Source: Gracilaria domingensis
Taxonomy: Eukaryota; Rhodophyta; Florideophyceae; Gracilariales; Gracilariaceae
Assembly (NCBI GenBank): GCA_022539475.1
Contig: VCMS01000194.1
Span: 42,437 to 106,436 of the forward strand
DNA length: 64,000 bases
Reading direction: 5' to 3'
Positions within the stretch are counted from its first letter, which is position 1. Each line of letters begins with the position of its first letter. Under the pieces are notes generated by a model. That model did no database searches and was not told where the DNA came from. It saw only the letters and a program-made list of their open reading frames with translations. Positions 35,243 to 44,734 of the stretch are shown here, one piece after another. A program made the translations under genes and the position numbers.

Positions 35243-35713
35243 CTACATCTTTGGCGAGAACGACACGCCGCAGCCGCACGACGTGTCCGAGTTGGGGTTG
35301 TCCGTCACGCGGAACGACGAACTGATCATCTCCTGCACGTAGTCCACCTTGGCGCCGGCCAGAAACGCCAGCGACACATCGTCCACCAGCACGCACACGC
35401 CGTCCTGCTCGATGAGCTTGTCCTGCTTGCGCCTGAGCGTGGCAGGCTGTGGGCGCTGCTCCCAGCTCTCCAGCTCGAACGCGTACTGGAAGCCGGAGCA
35501 GCCGCCGCCGTCCACCTGCACGCGCAGCACCACGTGCTGCGCGTCGCCGCGCTGCTGCTGCAGCTGCTTGATGCGCTGCACGCAGCGCGGCGTGATCTGC
35601 AGCCGGCGCGGCGCGGCGCCGGGCGCGGCCAGCGCGCGACGGCGCGGCGGCGCGCGCGCGCTGCGCGCGGCGGCGGCGGCGGCGCGCAACGCGCTGGAGG
35701 CGGCGCGGAGCAT
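35243..35713 (-). CDS. ISCA2: A-type iron-sulfur cluster assembly protein, ISCA2-like
   Basis: A 156-residue protein with an Arg/Ala-rich N-terminus (about 1-35) typical of a mitochondrial presequence and an A-type Fe-S carrier domain. The three ligand cysteines are present: C72 in GGGCSGFQYAF and C146/C148 in SCGCGVSF. Together with ISCA1 and IBA57 such proteins mature 4Fe-4S clusters in mitochondria. It is divergent from the RING gene (200 bp) and convergent with uS4m (28 bp). Confidence 0.92.
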   Translation of the reverse strand: MLRAASSALRAAAAAARSARAPPRRRALAAPGAAPRRLQITPRCVQRIKQLQQQRGDAQHVVLRVQVDGGGCSGFQYAFELESWEQRPQPATLRRKQDKLIEQDGVCVLVDDVSLAFLAGAKVDYVQEMISSSFRVTDNPNSDTSCGCGVSFSPKM

Positions 35714-35913
35714 GGTGACGACGGGCTGGTGCGCGCGGCGAGCTGCGCGGCTGCTGCGGAGCAGCCGCGCAACGGGTCTATCTTACTGTAGATAGTAATT
35801 TTGCAGCGCCATGTTTCCACGCGTCGGCCCGCGGCGCCATTGCCGTCGCGCAGCGCTCTTCGCGGTAGTGCTCCGCGCGTGCGCGCCGCGGCTGCCGACG
35901 GGCGCGGGGCACG
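35714..35913. promoter_or_regulatory. Divergent promoter region, ISCA2 / RING
   Basis: Only 200 bp between opposing ATGs, GC-rich, with no evident TATA box. The two genes probably share a compact bidirectional promoter. Confidence 0.5.
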
Positions 35914-36561
35914 ATGGCGCGCTCGGTGGCGGACAACATGCTGCGCTGCCTGCTGCCCGTGGCCATCTTCGCGACAGCGCACCTGGCGCTGCTGCTGTGC
36001 GCGCTCGGCGTGTGGTGCTGCCACGCCGCGTGCGTGGGCGTCGAGTTTGCGCACGGGCTGGCGCTGTGGCTGCGCGGTGCTCGCGCGCGGCGCTGCGTGC
36101 AGCGCGCGCTGCGCACGGTGCTCTCCAGTTTGCTGTGGACGCGCGCGCTGCTGAGCTTGGGCTGCGCCGTGGTGGCCGACTTGTGCATGGTCGAGGAGCA
36201 GCGCGTGGCGTTGGAGCAGTTTTGGCCGCTGTCGAGTGCGCGCCAGTTGGCTTCGTCGCGCGCCGTCAACTGCGCCATCTGCCTGGACACGCTGAGCGCC
36301 CGCGAGCAAGCACGAGCTCTCAAAAACTGTTCGCACACTTTTCATGCGTAAGTGGGCTTCTGTGTATATATATAGGTATATCTATTATATGTATACCATT
36401 TGTACAACACAAAAAGTTAGACGAGATGATTAACCGTGTGTGTTGTTTTTGTGGTTGTTGTTGTTGTTGTTGTTGTTGTCGCGGCGCGCAGAAAATGCAT
36501 CGAGCAATGGTTTCTGTACGCAAACCGATGTCCATTGTGCGGCATACGCATCATGCCATAG
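35914..36561 (+). CDS. Membrane RING-H2 E3 ligase, two exons
   Basis: Joined exons 35914-36347 and 36492-36561 encode 167 residues. Two hydrophobic segments (about 10-37 and 68-92) anchor the protein, and the RING-H2 finger is at the C-terminus: C120-x2-C123, C139-x-H141-x2-H144, C147 and C158-x2-C161. The first exon ends inside NCSHTFHA; only splicing supplies KCIEQWF and CPLC and completes the eight zinc ligands with ideal spacing. Membrane RING-H2 proteins are usually ubiquitin ligases for membrane or secretory substrates. Its stop lies 40 bp from that of the CCDC90-like gene. Confidence 0.88.
36348..36491 (+). other. Intron of the RING-H2 gene
   Basis: 144 bp, GTAAGT...GCAG, splitting codon 145. 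A run of GTT/TTG repeats (about 36454-36480) takes the place of a pyrimidine tract before the acceptor. The intron is AT-rich between GC-rich exons. Confidence 0.88.
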
Positions 36562-36601
36562 CGAACGCAAACAAAACGACAAAAAAGGAGCGCGCGCATC
36601 A

Positions 36602-37351
36602 TCAAGTGACCAACACGCGCCTATCGCGGTGGCGCACGTTCGAAGGCGGCAGGTGGCCCGCGCCCTTGTTGGCGGCGGCGCCACTCGAAGTGGTGGTGAG
36701 CCGAATGATGGCCAGCCCAATGGCGCCGGCGACGGCAATGACCCACTTGATGACGCGATTCTCCACGCGCTCCACGGCAGTGTAAATCTCGGCCACCGAC
36801 GTCTCCATGCGCTTCTCAATGGCGTTGATGTCGGTCTTGAGCAGCGCAAAGTCCGCCTTCTCCAAAATGCTGAGCTCGGAGCGCAGGCTCACAAACTCGT
36901 TCTTGGTCACCATCTGGTTCTGGTGGTGGCGGTTGGCGTGCTGCGACACGCGCACCATGGCGTCCGTGATGGCCTCGCTCTGCGCCTGCGCAAAGCCCGC
37001 CTGTCTCAGGAACGCGATCTACACACACAGCCGTCAGCACAGCGCTCGCCCGCCCGCTCGCCCGCTCGCCCGCTCGCTCGCGCGCGCGCAAAACGGAGGG
37101 GGGGGGGGGGGTGGGGGAGCGAAGCGTACCATGCGATGCGTGTCGAAGATCAGCGGCGTCTCGGTGAAGATGGCCTGCTCCATCTCGGGCGTGAGCGACG
37201 CGCGCACCTCGACGGCCGGCGCGCCGCCGCGCGCGCGCGCGCACCAGCCGCGCGCCCCGCCGCCGCGCGCGGCGCGCGCGCCCAGCGCGGCGCGCCAGCC
37301 GCGCGCGCCCGGCGCGCCGCCAAACGCGCGCCGCAGCGCCGCGCCCGTCAT
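36602..37351 (-). CDS. CCDC90/MCUR1-like mitochondrial coiled-coil membrane protein, two exons
   Basis: Joined exons 37351-37130 and 37018-36602 (minus) encode 212 residues. Exon 1 gives an Arg/Ala-rich presequence and ends in TPLIFDTHRM; exon 2 continues IAFLRQAGFAQAQSEAITDAM, so the DTH...L..GF..QSEAI signature of the DUF1640 family is formed only by splicing. A coiled coil (about 105-162) leads to one transmembrane helix (about 164-182) near the C-terminus. Relatives (MCUR1, CCDC90B, Fmp32) sit in the inner mitochondrial membrane and have been tied to the calcium uniporter or complex IV assembly. Which role applies here is unknown. Confidence 0.85.
37019..37129 (-). other. Intron of the CCDC90-like gene
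   Basis: 111 bp, GTACGC...TGTGTAG on the minus strand. It contains a 14-base G run (plus-strand 37098-37111, C run in the transcript) and a CGCCCGCT-type repeat. Confidence 0.85.
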
Positions 37352-38005
37352 CGTCGTCGCGCCGCGCCGCGCCGCACCGCGCCGCTTCGCATCGCGCGCG
37401 CGCGCCGAACGCTTCTGCGCGAGCGCGCGGCGCGCGGCGCGCGCACGTGGCGCACGTGGCGCGACGCGTGCCGCGCGCTGTGCCGCCTTGCGTTGCGCGC
37501 GCCGCGCTTTGCGCCAAAAAGGCGCGCGCGCGCGCGCGCACGCGCCACCTCCGCCGCTTTAGGCGTCGCCGTCCGCCGCCGCCCAACGCGCCGTTGACGC
37601 CTCCCCCTCCCTCCCCCCCCGCCGCCCGCCGCCCGCCCCCGTTCTGCCGCCGCGCCCCGCGCGCCGCGCCCCGCCGCCGTCCCCTTCCCAAGCGTCCGCG
37701 TCGCCCGTGCTGCCCCACCCCCGCCCGCCGCACTCCCCCCCCCGCCCCATTGCTCGCCGCTCATATCTCACCCGCGCTGACTCACCTCCCCCTACGCGCG
37801 CTTTTTTTCACCCCCCCGTTTTGTGCGTGCCGCCGCTGCTTGCTGCCCGCGCTGCATTTCTCCGCCTTCCCCCCCCCCCCCCCCCCCACCGCCTCCTGCT
37901 ACTCCGTAGCATCGCGCCTCCTCTGCCCCGTGCCTCCCCCCTTCCCTCCCCCATTGCCCTCTTCTTTCCCTACCCCCCCCCCCCCGCACTCAGCAACCCC
38001 GCCCC
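37352..38005. promoter_or_regulatory. Divergent promoter region, CCDC90-like / NF-YB
   Basis: 654 bp, very GC-rich, then strongly C-rich on the plus strand from about 37560. It contains C runs of 19 (37869-37887) and 13 (37973-37985). Long overlapping ORFs here are compositional. Confidence 0.5.
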
Positions 38006-38383
38006 ATGGCCGAGACGCAGAACGAGGAACCGGATCAGGGCGTGCGCGAGCAGGATCGCTTCCTGCCCACCGCCAACATTGCCCGCATCATGAAGAAGGC
38101 GCTTCCGGGCAACGCCAAGGTCGCCAAGGACGGCAAGGACACCGTGCAGGAGTGCGTGTCCGAATTCGTCAGCTTCATCACCTCCGAGGCCTCCGACAAG
38201 TGTCAGAGGGAGAAGAGAAAGACCATCAACGGCGACGACATTCTGTGGGCAATGAGTACGCTCGGCTTTGACAAGTATATCGAACCGCTCAAACATTATC
38301 TCGCTCGTTATCGAGAAACAGTCATGCAGGAAAAGGGTGAAGACACCAAGAATACCGACGCCAATAAGCACGCCTCTTCCTAA
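38006..38383 (+). CDS. NFYB: NF-YB (HAP3) CCAAT-binding factor subunit
   Basis: A 125-residue protein consisting almost entirely of the NF-YB histone-fold domain (about 17-107): [57 protein letters not shown] and YIEPLKHYL are all at family-consensus positions. NF-YB dimerises with NF-YC and, with NF-YA, binds CCAAT boxes. No intron. The short tails on both sides suggest little beyond the core domain. Confidence 0.97.
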   Translation: MAETQNEEPDQGVREQDRFLPTANIARIMKKALPGNAKVAKDGKDTVQECVSEFVSFITSEASDKCQREKRKTINGDDILWAMSTLGFDKYIEPLKHYLARYRETVMQEKGEDTKNTDANKHASS

Positions 38384-40136
38384 CTTTTCAAACCCACCGC
38401 CCCCCCCGCTCCGTGTCTTCCACCACCTTGCCCGCCTACCAACCGTACACGCCTCGCTTCCCCGCCCTCACTTTGTACAGAACAAAAATTCGCTCGCTGT
38501 TTGCTTCGCACCGCCCTGCATTTCTCTCGAGTGCGCCCACTCAGCGCCCGATTCGTCGCCGACCCGCCGCCGACCCGCCGCCGCCCCGTCGCCGTCGTCG
38601 TCCGTCGCGCGTGCTTCACCGCACCCGTCATCGCCGCCACCTCGCACGAGCGTAAATCACTGCTCAATGCTTCCCATACGCGCCCACCAATTCCTCCTCG
38701 TTTCCTCATTCGCACGTTCAAAACCTCCATCCAGTACATACCACACCACTCTACAGTAAAAACAGATGCCCTTTCATGTCCCACGTCTCCCCACAACTAG
38801 TAGCACCAACAAAATCCCTCCTCGCATCATCAAAACCGTCCCACCGTCCGCCAAGTGCCCGCACCACAAGCCGCCCTACATTCAAACCGTCGCCGTGTGT
38901 TATCCCCCCATTCCAACGCACCTTTTCAAATCTATCCTCCGCGTGCTCCGTCTTCTGGTTGGCCCGACTCCACTCCCATCGCAACCAATCCCAATAAAAA
39001 TCCTCTCTCTCAACCGTCGTGCACATGTCCTCCGCGTCGTGTTTTCGCGAATGCTCCCTCGGCTCTGCACCGTTTGCAGCCTATCATTTTCAACCCCTTC
39101 ACGTCAACCAAAACCCATTTCATTGTAATGCGCAACTTCCTGCTTCCAGTGCAAAAGTTGCAGCAACTCCATCTGAGACACAACATGTGAGAGTGCCTCC
39201 CTGCTCCCTCTATGCTCCCTATATGCCCTACATTGCGTTTTTCCTGCCTCGCTTTCGTTCTTATCGATTGTGTTCTCTTCTCAACTTATGTCAATCTCTT
39301 CAGATCGTTCTGGTCTAGTCTTGACTAAAAAGCGGCAGAACATCGGACAAAACTGCTGCCACGATTCAGAAGGCCTTAGCTCATTTCACGTATCTACAGC
39401 AATCCGGAAAAAGATGCAAGAGAGCCAGAATCCCGTTGGCTTCAGATTGCAACCCAACATGATTTTGCAGATGCCAACCACAAAGGTAGTGGAACGCCAC
39501 GGTCGAAAGTACCGGTAATTAACTTTCCTCACCGTAGTGGCATGAATCGCAAAGTCGGAAACAAGAAACATCAAGTTCACAGTCATGGAGAGAGATTCTT
39601 TCGAACGACCCCCAAGACGCAAACAGAGACATTAAGATCTTGCTTTACCTTCAAAAAGTTCTAACCTTGGTAATGTATGCGTGACACGTTGGTACTTAGC
39701 AGGCGTATCAAGATCTATCTTTCTCTCCGTGTTATGTATTCCTGCTCTTCACTTCTGCGGTTCAAGTAATACCCATAGTGCACACATTACGCACCTTCGT
39801 GAATCGTCCTGCTTTTGGAACGCCCTACGACAAGCGTGCTTGACGCATGTCTTTTGATTGCACTTCTTAGTCGTGAAGTGCTAACATCGCGAAAAAAGGG
39901 CTGGTTGTGCGCTGGAGACGATGGTATTGGAGACCAGGAAAAACGCTCGTGGAGCTCGCTACTCATTAGGAGCAGTATCTGACTAGTAGCTCTGTTCAAG
40001 AGCGGAACCAAAAGCTTTGTGCTTCCGCAACGCACTTCTTTCTTTCTTTTTTTGCTGTGCCCACGGTTGCAAATGAGATCTGGATGTCACATATGCTGTA
40101 ACACACCCATATGAGTATAACGAGCCTACCAGGAGC
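38384..40136. other. Convergent intergenic region, no gene seen
   Basis: 1.75 kb between NF-YB and an unknown minus-strand gene. The first 700 bp are C-rich and G-poor on the plus strand, which opens several Pro/Ser/His-rich frames (for example 38766-39128) with no domain. I see no supportable gene. Confidence 0.5.
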
Positions 40137-41108
40137 TCAAGCGTTCTTCAGTTGGGCTCCAACACAGTGATCTTTTGTGATGAAGAACATCTCCGCAGCT
40201 CGTCTCCAGTGCTTTTGGTCCCCCAAGAGTGGTTTTCCTGACGACGAAACACGCCATGATATCGGGGCGGATTGGGGAGCTACGGCCAGCACAGCAGCCC
40301 ATACCACGTCATGTTTTCCATTGCATAGATTTGAGACGGTCTTGCGTGTAGACTCCAAGACATCATTGACCAACCGGGATGTGCAATACCCATTGTAGTC
40401 TGTGACAGATACTCTGATTTCTTGCGAGAGTGTGGGAGCACCAGACGAAGCCTTTTCCGACATAACAGTTTCGTTCGGGATGTAAACAAGCTCTTGTATT
40501 TGCTCTACAAGTTGTAACATGTCTTCTTCGTCCTGCTGCGACAGAATGGATTGAGCGTCAAGTATGCATCGGCGAGAAGCACAAAACTGTTTTGTTTGTG
40601 GTTTGATTTCGCTCTGCTCCACAATCACGCCGCCACTGACAAAAGAAGGGAGATGCAACGCGGAAGCGCCGGTAGATATACGCATGATGCTTGGACCCAG
40701 AGTTTTCAAACGGCTTTGAACTCGGGAGCTTGAATGCTTCGGAGAGCGCGGGATTGAAATAAAACGCGGTTCATGCTCCGCAGAGCGTGCAACTGCTGGA
40801 AGACCGAGGGAATAGAAAGTTCGCTGCTGTACATGCAAGTGTAGAAAAGTGTTGGTGAGAATCGTTTTGTCAACAGCTTGCAATTTCGGATGAGTGATGG
40901 CAACGACATCGGGGTTAAGTTCTCGGAACGAAGGCTGAAGAAGAGTGTTGAGTGAGGTGTTTACCGTAGCATTGTGGTACCCATTGGGGAGCTCGATAGC
41001 CTCTAGATCGATTGATGAGTTGACAGCAGCTACAAACACGACACTCACTCGAGTTGTATGTATCAAAAGTGAGTCCCGCACTTTGCCGCGGAGGAGCACT
41101 TGAGCCAT
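40137..41108 (-). CDS. Hypothetical protein, 323 residues
   Basis: An intact ORF with an ATG at 41108, in the position expected for a gene from the alternating strand pattern of its neighbours. I do not recognise a family. The N-terminus is moderately hydrophobic (SLLIHTTRVSVVFVAAVNSS), an acidic helical part (QDEEDMLQLVEQIQELVYI) lies near residue 200, and the C-terminus contains DVVWAAVLAVAPQ. There is no clear signal peptide or membrane helix. Confidence 0.55.
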   Translation of the reverse strand: MAQVLLRGKVRDSLLIHTTRVSVVFVAAVNSSIDLEAIELPNGYHNATVNTSLNTLLQPSFRELNPDVVAITHPKLQAVDKTILTNTFLHLHVQQRTFYSLGLPAVARSAEHEPRFISIPRSPKHSSSRVQSRLKTLGPSIMRISTGASALHLPSFVSGGVIVEQSEIKPQTKQFCASRRCILDAQSILSQQDEEDMLQLVEQIQELVYIPNETVMSEKASSGAPTLSQEIRVSVTDYNGYCTSRLVNDVLESTRKTVSNLCNGKHDVVWAAVLAVAPQSAPISWRVSSSGKPLLGDQKHWRRAAEMFFITKDHCVGAQLKNA

Positions 41109-41859
41109 TATTCCGCGGGAGCTCAGCTTTCACTTTAGGTGCACGTAGTTTGGCAATGTAGTTCTAAAGATTTGCTCACTCTCTCTGTCAGGGGTTGAGT
41201 CTGGGCGTTTGGGAATGAATGAGCATTATCGGAGTGGGCATTTCGTGGAGATGCCGGGTTTGCCAAGGGAATTGTCAGAACTGTTACGAGTGTGTAGCAA
41301 AAACTGTCAGTGACAGTGTTCTTCGGTGGTCCTGAAGGTTAGGGACCGGTAACGTTCAAAGCCTCGCTTGTCAAATGGTCGTATCTTGGCAGAGTGAACC
41401 TTGATCCACCTGATCAGCTTGATCCCTGGATGATGATTATTCTTACCACTTAACCATCCAACGACGTTCGAAGTGACAAAGCATGTGTAGCCAATGATTT
41501 TATTCAGTATTTAAAAAACGTTCTTGATCTGCCAAACGAGCTTCGTCTTAACAGAGCGTGCATATATACGAGCATGTGGTTTGAAAAGGCTAAACATGAG
41601 ACGTGCTCCTCTTGAATATTACTTTGATCTTCAGCTTTGAAACCAAACCTCTTTCTTTTTCCTCAACGCATCCGAATCTGGAAGGGCTTTCTCGATAACT
41701 TCAGTGTTTTGATCTTTGAAACTGTTTGATCACCGAGCGAGCTTTGAACTACGTGAAACGTGCCTTGTATATCTGGAAACCGTATTAACAGATTTTATAT
41801 TAGGGGTTACTGGCTACGTCACCCAGTGGAGGCTTCACTGCGTCTATCCTGTTACAAGA
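41109..41859. promoter_or_regulatory. Divergent promoter region, unknown gene / PEP mutase-like
   Basis: About 750 bp between opposing start codons. No motif stands out. The frame of the downstream gene is open from 41716 but has no ATG before 41860. Confidence 0.4.
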
Positions 41860-42921
41860 ATGATTGCATTCATTTCACCCATTGCTTTACCGTCACAATC
41901 TATTTGGTCCGATCGATGGGTTGGAAGTAAACGTAGAGACCACGATGAGAAGAAAGGCCAGAGGAGATCCTTGTGTATGATCTCCAACAGGTCAAAGACA
42001 ATCCGTCTGCGCGAGTTACTGCAGGAGAAAAGAATTCACATAATGCCTTGTTGCGGGGACGGACTCTCAGCTAAGCTTATCCAGCGAGCTAACTTTGACC
42101 TCACATTTATGTCCGGGTTCTCAACTGCCGGTTGTAAAGGGCTTCCCGATACAGGTCTTCTTGGCTACAAAGACATGTTAGAAAATGTAGCTGAGGTGTC
42201 CGATGTCATCGACATGCCTCTTATTGCTGACGCAGACACTGGCTTCGGGAATGCAGTCAATGTTCGTCGTACAGTTATGGGTTTCGCCAAGGCCGGGGCT
42301 TCAGGCCTGCTTATAGAGGATCAAGTTAATCCGAAAAGGTACTGTAACTTAATCAAATCCTTGCTTCACCTCATTCTAATTTCTAACATATCACAAATAT
42401 ACAGATGCGGTCATACGAAAGGAAAAGAAGTCGTTGACAGAGATGAAGCCTTGCGTCGCATCCGTGCCGCATGTGACGCGCGAGACGAAATTGCAGATGG
42501 TGACGGAGGTCCTGTCATTATAGCTCGAACGGATGCCGCACGCTTCAGCTTCGAGGAAGCATTAACACGGGCTCGCCTTTTCCACGAACTGGGCGCTGAC
42601 ATGACCTTTGTCGAAGCACCTCAGAGTAGAGAACAAATGATAGAATACTGTCAATCAGTTCCGGGTTTGAAGCTTGCCAACATGCTGGAAATGGGAGATA
42701 CTCCAATCTTACCTCCACAGGAGCTATTTGAGATTGGTTTCTCGATTGCTGCCTACCCCCTGACACTCCTGAGTGCTTCGGTTAAAGCCCAAGAAGAGGT
42801 TCTTTTGAGGTTAAGGGAAGGAGCACCAGAACGGGTGCGACCATTGCTCAAGAGTTTTGCGGAACTTCGTGATGTAGTCGGCTTTCCCGGCTACTATGAT
42901 ATCGAGGATAAATACAGATGA
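41860..42921 (+). CDS. PEP mutase / isocitrate lyase superfamily enzyme, two exons
   Basis: Exons 41860-42338 and 42405-42921 encode 331 residues; starting at the next ATG (41977) gives 292, nearer the family length, and the 39 extra residues may be a targeting leader. The TIM-barrel signatures are there: metal-binding ADADTGFGN, LLIEDQVNPKR joined by splicing to CGHTKGKEVV, and IARTDA. The KRCGH motif carries the catalytic Cys found in isocitrate lyase, 2-methylisocitrate lyase and petal-death-type lyases, so a C-C bond-cleaving lyase acting on a 2-hydroxy or oxo dicarboxylate is likely. The stop is 6 bp from that of the RPAP3-like gene. Confidence 0.88.
   Translation: MIAFISPIALPSQSIWSDRWVGSKRRDHDEKKGQRRSLCMISNRSKTIRLRELLQEKRIHIMPCCGDGLSAKLIQRANFDLTFMSGFSTAGCKGLPDTGLLGYKDMLENVAEVSDVIDMPLIADADTGFGNAVNVRRTVMGFAKAGASGLLIEDQVNPKRYCNLIKSLLHLILISNISQIYRCGHTKGKEVVDRDEALRRIRAACDARDEIADGDGGPVIIARTDAARFSFEEALTRARLFHELGADMTFVEAPQSREQMIEYCQSVPGLKLANMLEMGDTPILPPQELFEIGFSIAAYPLTLLSASVKAQEEVLLRLREGAPERVRPLLKSFAELRDVVGFPGYYDIEDKYR
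42339..42404 (+). other. 66-nt in-frame intron
   Basis: GTACTG...ATACAG with TTCTAAC (42381-42387) as a branch-point candidate. Its length is divisible by three and it has no stop, so the unspliced frame stays open. Removing it restores the family motif PKR-CGH, with the Arg codon split by the intron. Confidence 0.9.
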
Positions 42922-42927
42922 AAAGAG

Positions 42928-43968
42928 CTACAAATAGGATCCCTTAAGGCTTCTAATCAGTGTCGGTGTCACCTCATTCCTCTCCAGAGAATCGATAAGA
43001 CCACCTATTTCCTGTTTTTCTGCAGACGATAAAAACATTAGAATCATATCAAAGCGAGAAACCTGAGAAAAAGCCATGAGGATCCTCGCTGCAGACGTGC
43101 TATAAGACCGATACTGTGCAACAGCCGCGGACAAGACAAAAACTACTCGTTGAATAAGTTGAGGGGTCAGAATTTCACCAAGGAGACCCCGTTCAATTCG
43201 TTGGGGACCGACGACGTTGAGGAGGTACTTGGCTTGTGCCAATTCATCACTCTTGAGCGACTTCCATGACCTTTCGAATTCAGCCGCGTTGCTAGGTTCG
43301 CTGGTACTCCACTTTAACACAAGATTCTGCATTGTACTATTGGATAGCTGTAGTATTTCCGTCTCATCCTGGATTTCGGTGAATGTTGGCGGCGCTGCTG
43401 GTTTTTCGATAGGTGGAGCAACTCCGTTTGTATGGCCATTGCTTTCAGATACAACTTTTATCTTCGCCTCAGAAGCTAAGTTTCTTGAACGCGAACGAGG
43501 TGTCGGAGGTCGAACACCATACCTCTCTCTCAACATATGTAGCTCTGCTTTTGCAGTTGAATTGTCTTCCAGATCGAGGACAGCTTGATAGTCCTCTGCC
43601 GCAAGAGCGAAAAGGAGCAGTTCTTTGTTTGCGGTAGCTCGGCGAAGAAGGATTTTAGCGCACAGACGCTTGTTTCGGTCTTCTTCAGGAAGAGATTCGT
43701 GAAGCTCGTGTGCAATTGCTGCTTCAGCCTTCGCACGCTCATAGTCCTGCAGCTTGAGAAACACCATGGCTCGATTGGCAGGAGGGATGGGACTCATCGG
43801 GTTTATGGATTCTGCCGTTGTATAGTGCTGTATTGCTTCATGATAGCGGCCGCGTCGATATGCATTGTTTCCTTTCTCCTTCTCCTCATCAAAAGACTTC
43901 TGCAAGGTTGGCGGCAATCTTCCAGTCAAACTAAGTTGCAAGAGCTGCTCTTCAGTTCCGGACTCCAT
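42928..43968 (-). CDS. RPAP3-like R2TP subunit (TPR and RPAP3_C domains)
   Basis: A 346-residue protein. TPR repeats span about 25-145, opening KEKGNNAYRRGRYHEAIQHY and PPANRAMVFLKLQDYERA; the Lys32/Asn35/Asn65/Lys105/Arg109 pattern fits a carboxylate clamp for HSP90 or HSP70 tails. A Pro/Ser linker follows, then an RPAP3 C-terminal domain (about 235-340) with EFERSWKSLK and ILMAFSQVSRFDMILMFLSS. In animals this domain docks on the RuvBL1/2 ring, linking HSP90 to assembly of RNA polymerases, snoRNPs and PIKKs. It is half the length of human RPAP3, with one TPR block; a SPAG1-like role is possible. Confidence 0.87.
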   Translation of the reverse strand: MESGTEEQLLQLSLTGRLPPTLQKSFDEEKEKGNNAYRRGRYHEAIQHYTTAESINPMSPIPPANRAMVFLKLQDYERAKAEAAIAHELHESLPEEDRNKRLCAKILLRRATANKELLLFALAAEDYQAVLDLEDNSTAKAELHMLRERYGVRPPTPRSRSRNLASEAKIKVVSESNGHTNGVAPPIEKPAAPPTFTEIQDETEILQLSNSTMQNLVLKWSTSEPSNAAEFERSWKSLKSDELAQAKYLLNVVGPQRIERGLLGEILTPQLIQRVVFVLSAAVAQYRSYSTSAARILMAFSQVSRFDMILMFLSSAEKQEIGGLIDSLERNEVTPTLIRSLKGSYL

Positions 43969-44734
43969 TTTCGTCGCCCAATATGTGACACTTCGTGTTG
44001 TGGAGATGGCACCAAAGTCTACGGTGCAGGCGCGAACATTCGCTGACCAAGTAGATATCTAACTTTGACAGCTTTTGGTGCCAGGTATGCAAGTTTACCT
44101 GTGAACGATACAAGATGTAGACGAAATGCAAGTCCGCCAAAGCTCTTCGAACGACAAAGGCTCCGAAACTTGGCCTTCATTGTATCGTATGATTCGACCA
44201 CGTCACGAAAAGAGCGCTCCAAAAAGAAGATCGACTCGATTCGAAAAATCAACGCTGCCGCGCATCATGCCCTGTTTTGGTCTGATCCATCACATCATGT
44301 GACATTCACGTGGACTTTTCTTTTGAGATTCAACATACATGCGACTGCGGAATTGCCAAAGTGTTGCACTCCAATCCCTCTCAAGTCCGCTCCAGATGCC
44401 GATTGTTTGAGAGGCAGAGGCTTAAGAAGTCCAACTCGCGTCGGGAACGAGACACAGTCTCGATCTGGCTAGCACTAGGAGAGAAAGGGAGACTGCTGTT
44501 TAAGATCACGGCCGTTTCGTTTTGCCGAGCATAGTTTGCCCTGAACACTTGACAGAAGCTCTGCTCGTTGCAACGGCCTTGAGCACAAGTTTGTGTTTGA
44601 ACGCATCGTCACGCACTGCATTCCGTTTGTTCCTACTGGAAACATTGACTCCGTTTTTTTTCATAGAACGAAGAGTTCTCTTACATTGGTGCTTAGCTAG
44701 TTTCCGCTGGTGTGTTTCGCATTCCTGAATAGAA
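43969..44734. promoter_or_regulatory. Divergent promoter region, RPAP3-like / PWD
   Basis: 766 bp between opposing ATGs. Short overlapping ORFs are not supported. No TATA box is evident. Confidence 0.4.

Noticed and set aside
34213-37733. Long overlapping ORFs of 300-385 codons on both strands (for example 34213-35238 minus, 35326-36345 minus, 36440-37597 plus, 36816-37733 minus)
   Set aside because: They are Arg/Ala/Pro-rich frames opened by extreme GC content and overlap genes with clear domains (uS4m, ISCA2, RING, CCDC90-like).
38766-39128. 120-codon Pro/Ser-rich ORF after NF-YB
   Set aside because: It is explained by the C-rich, G-poor strand; no domain or promoter context.
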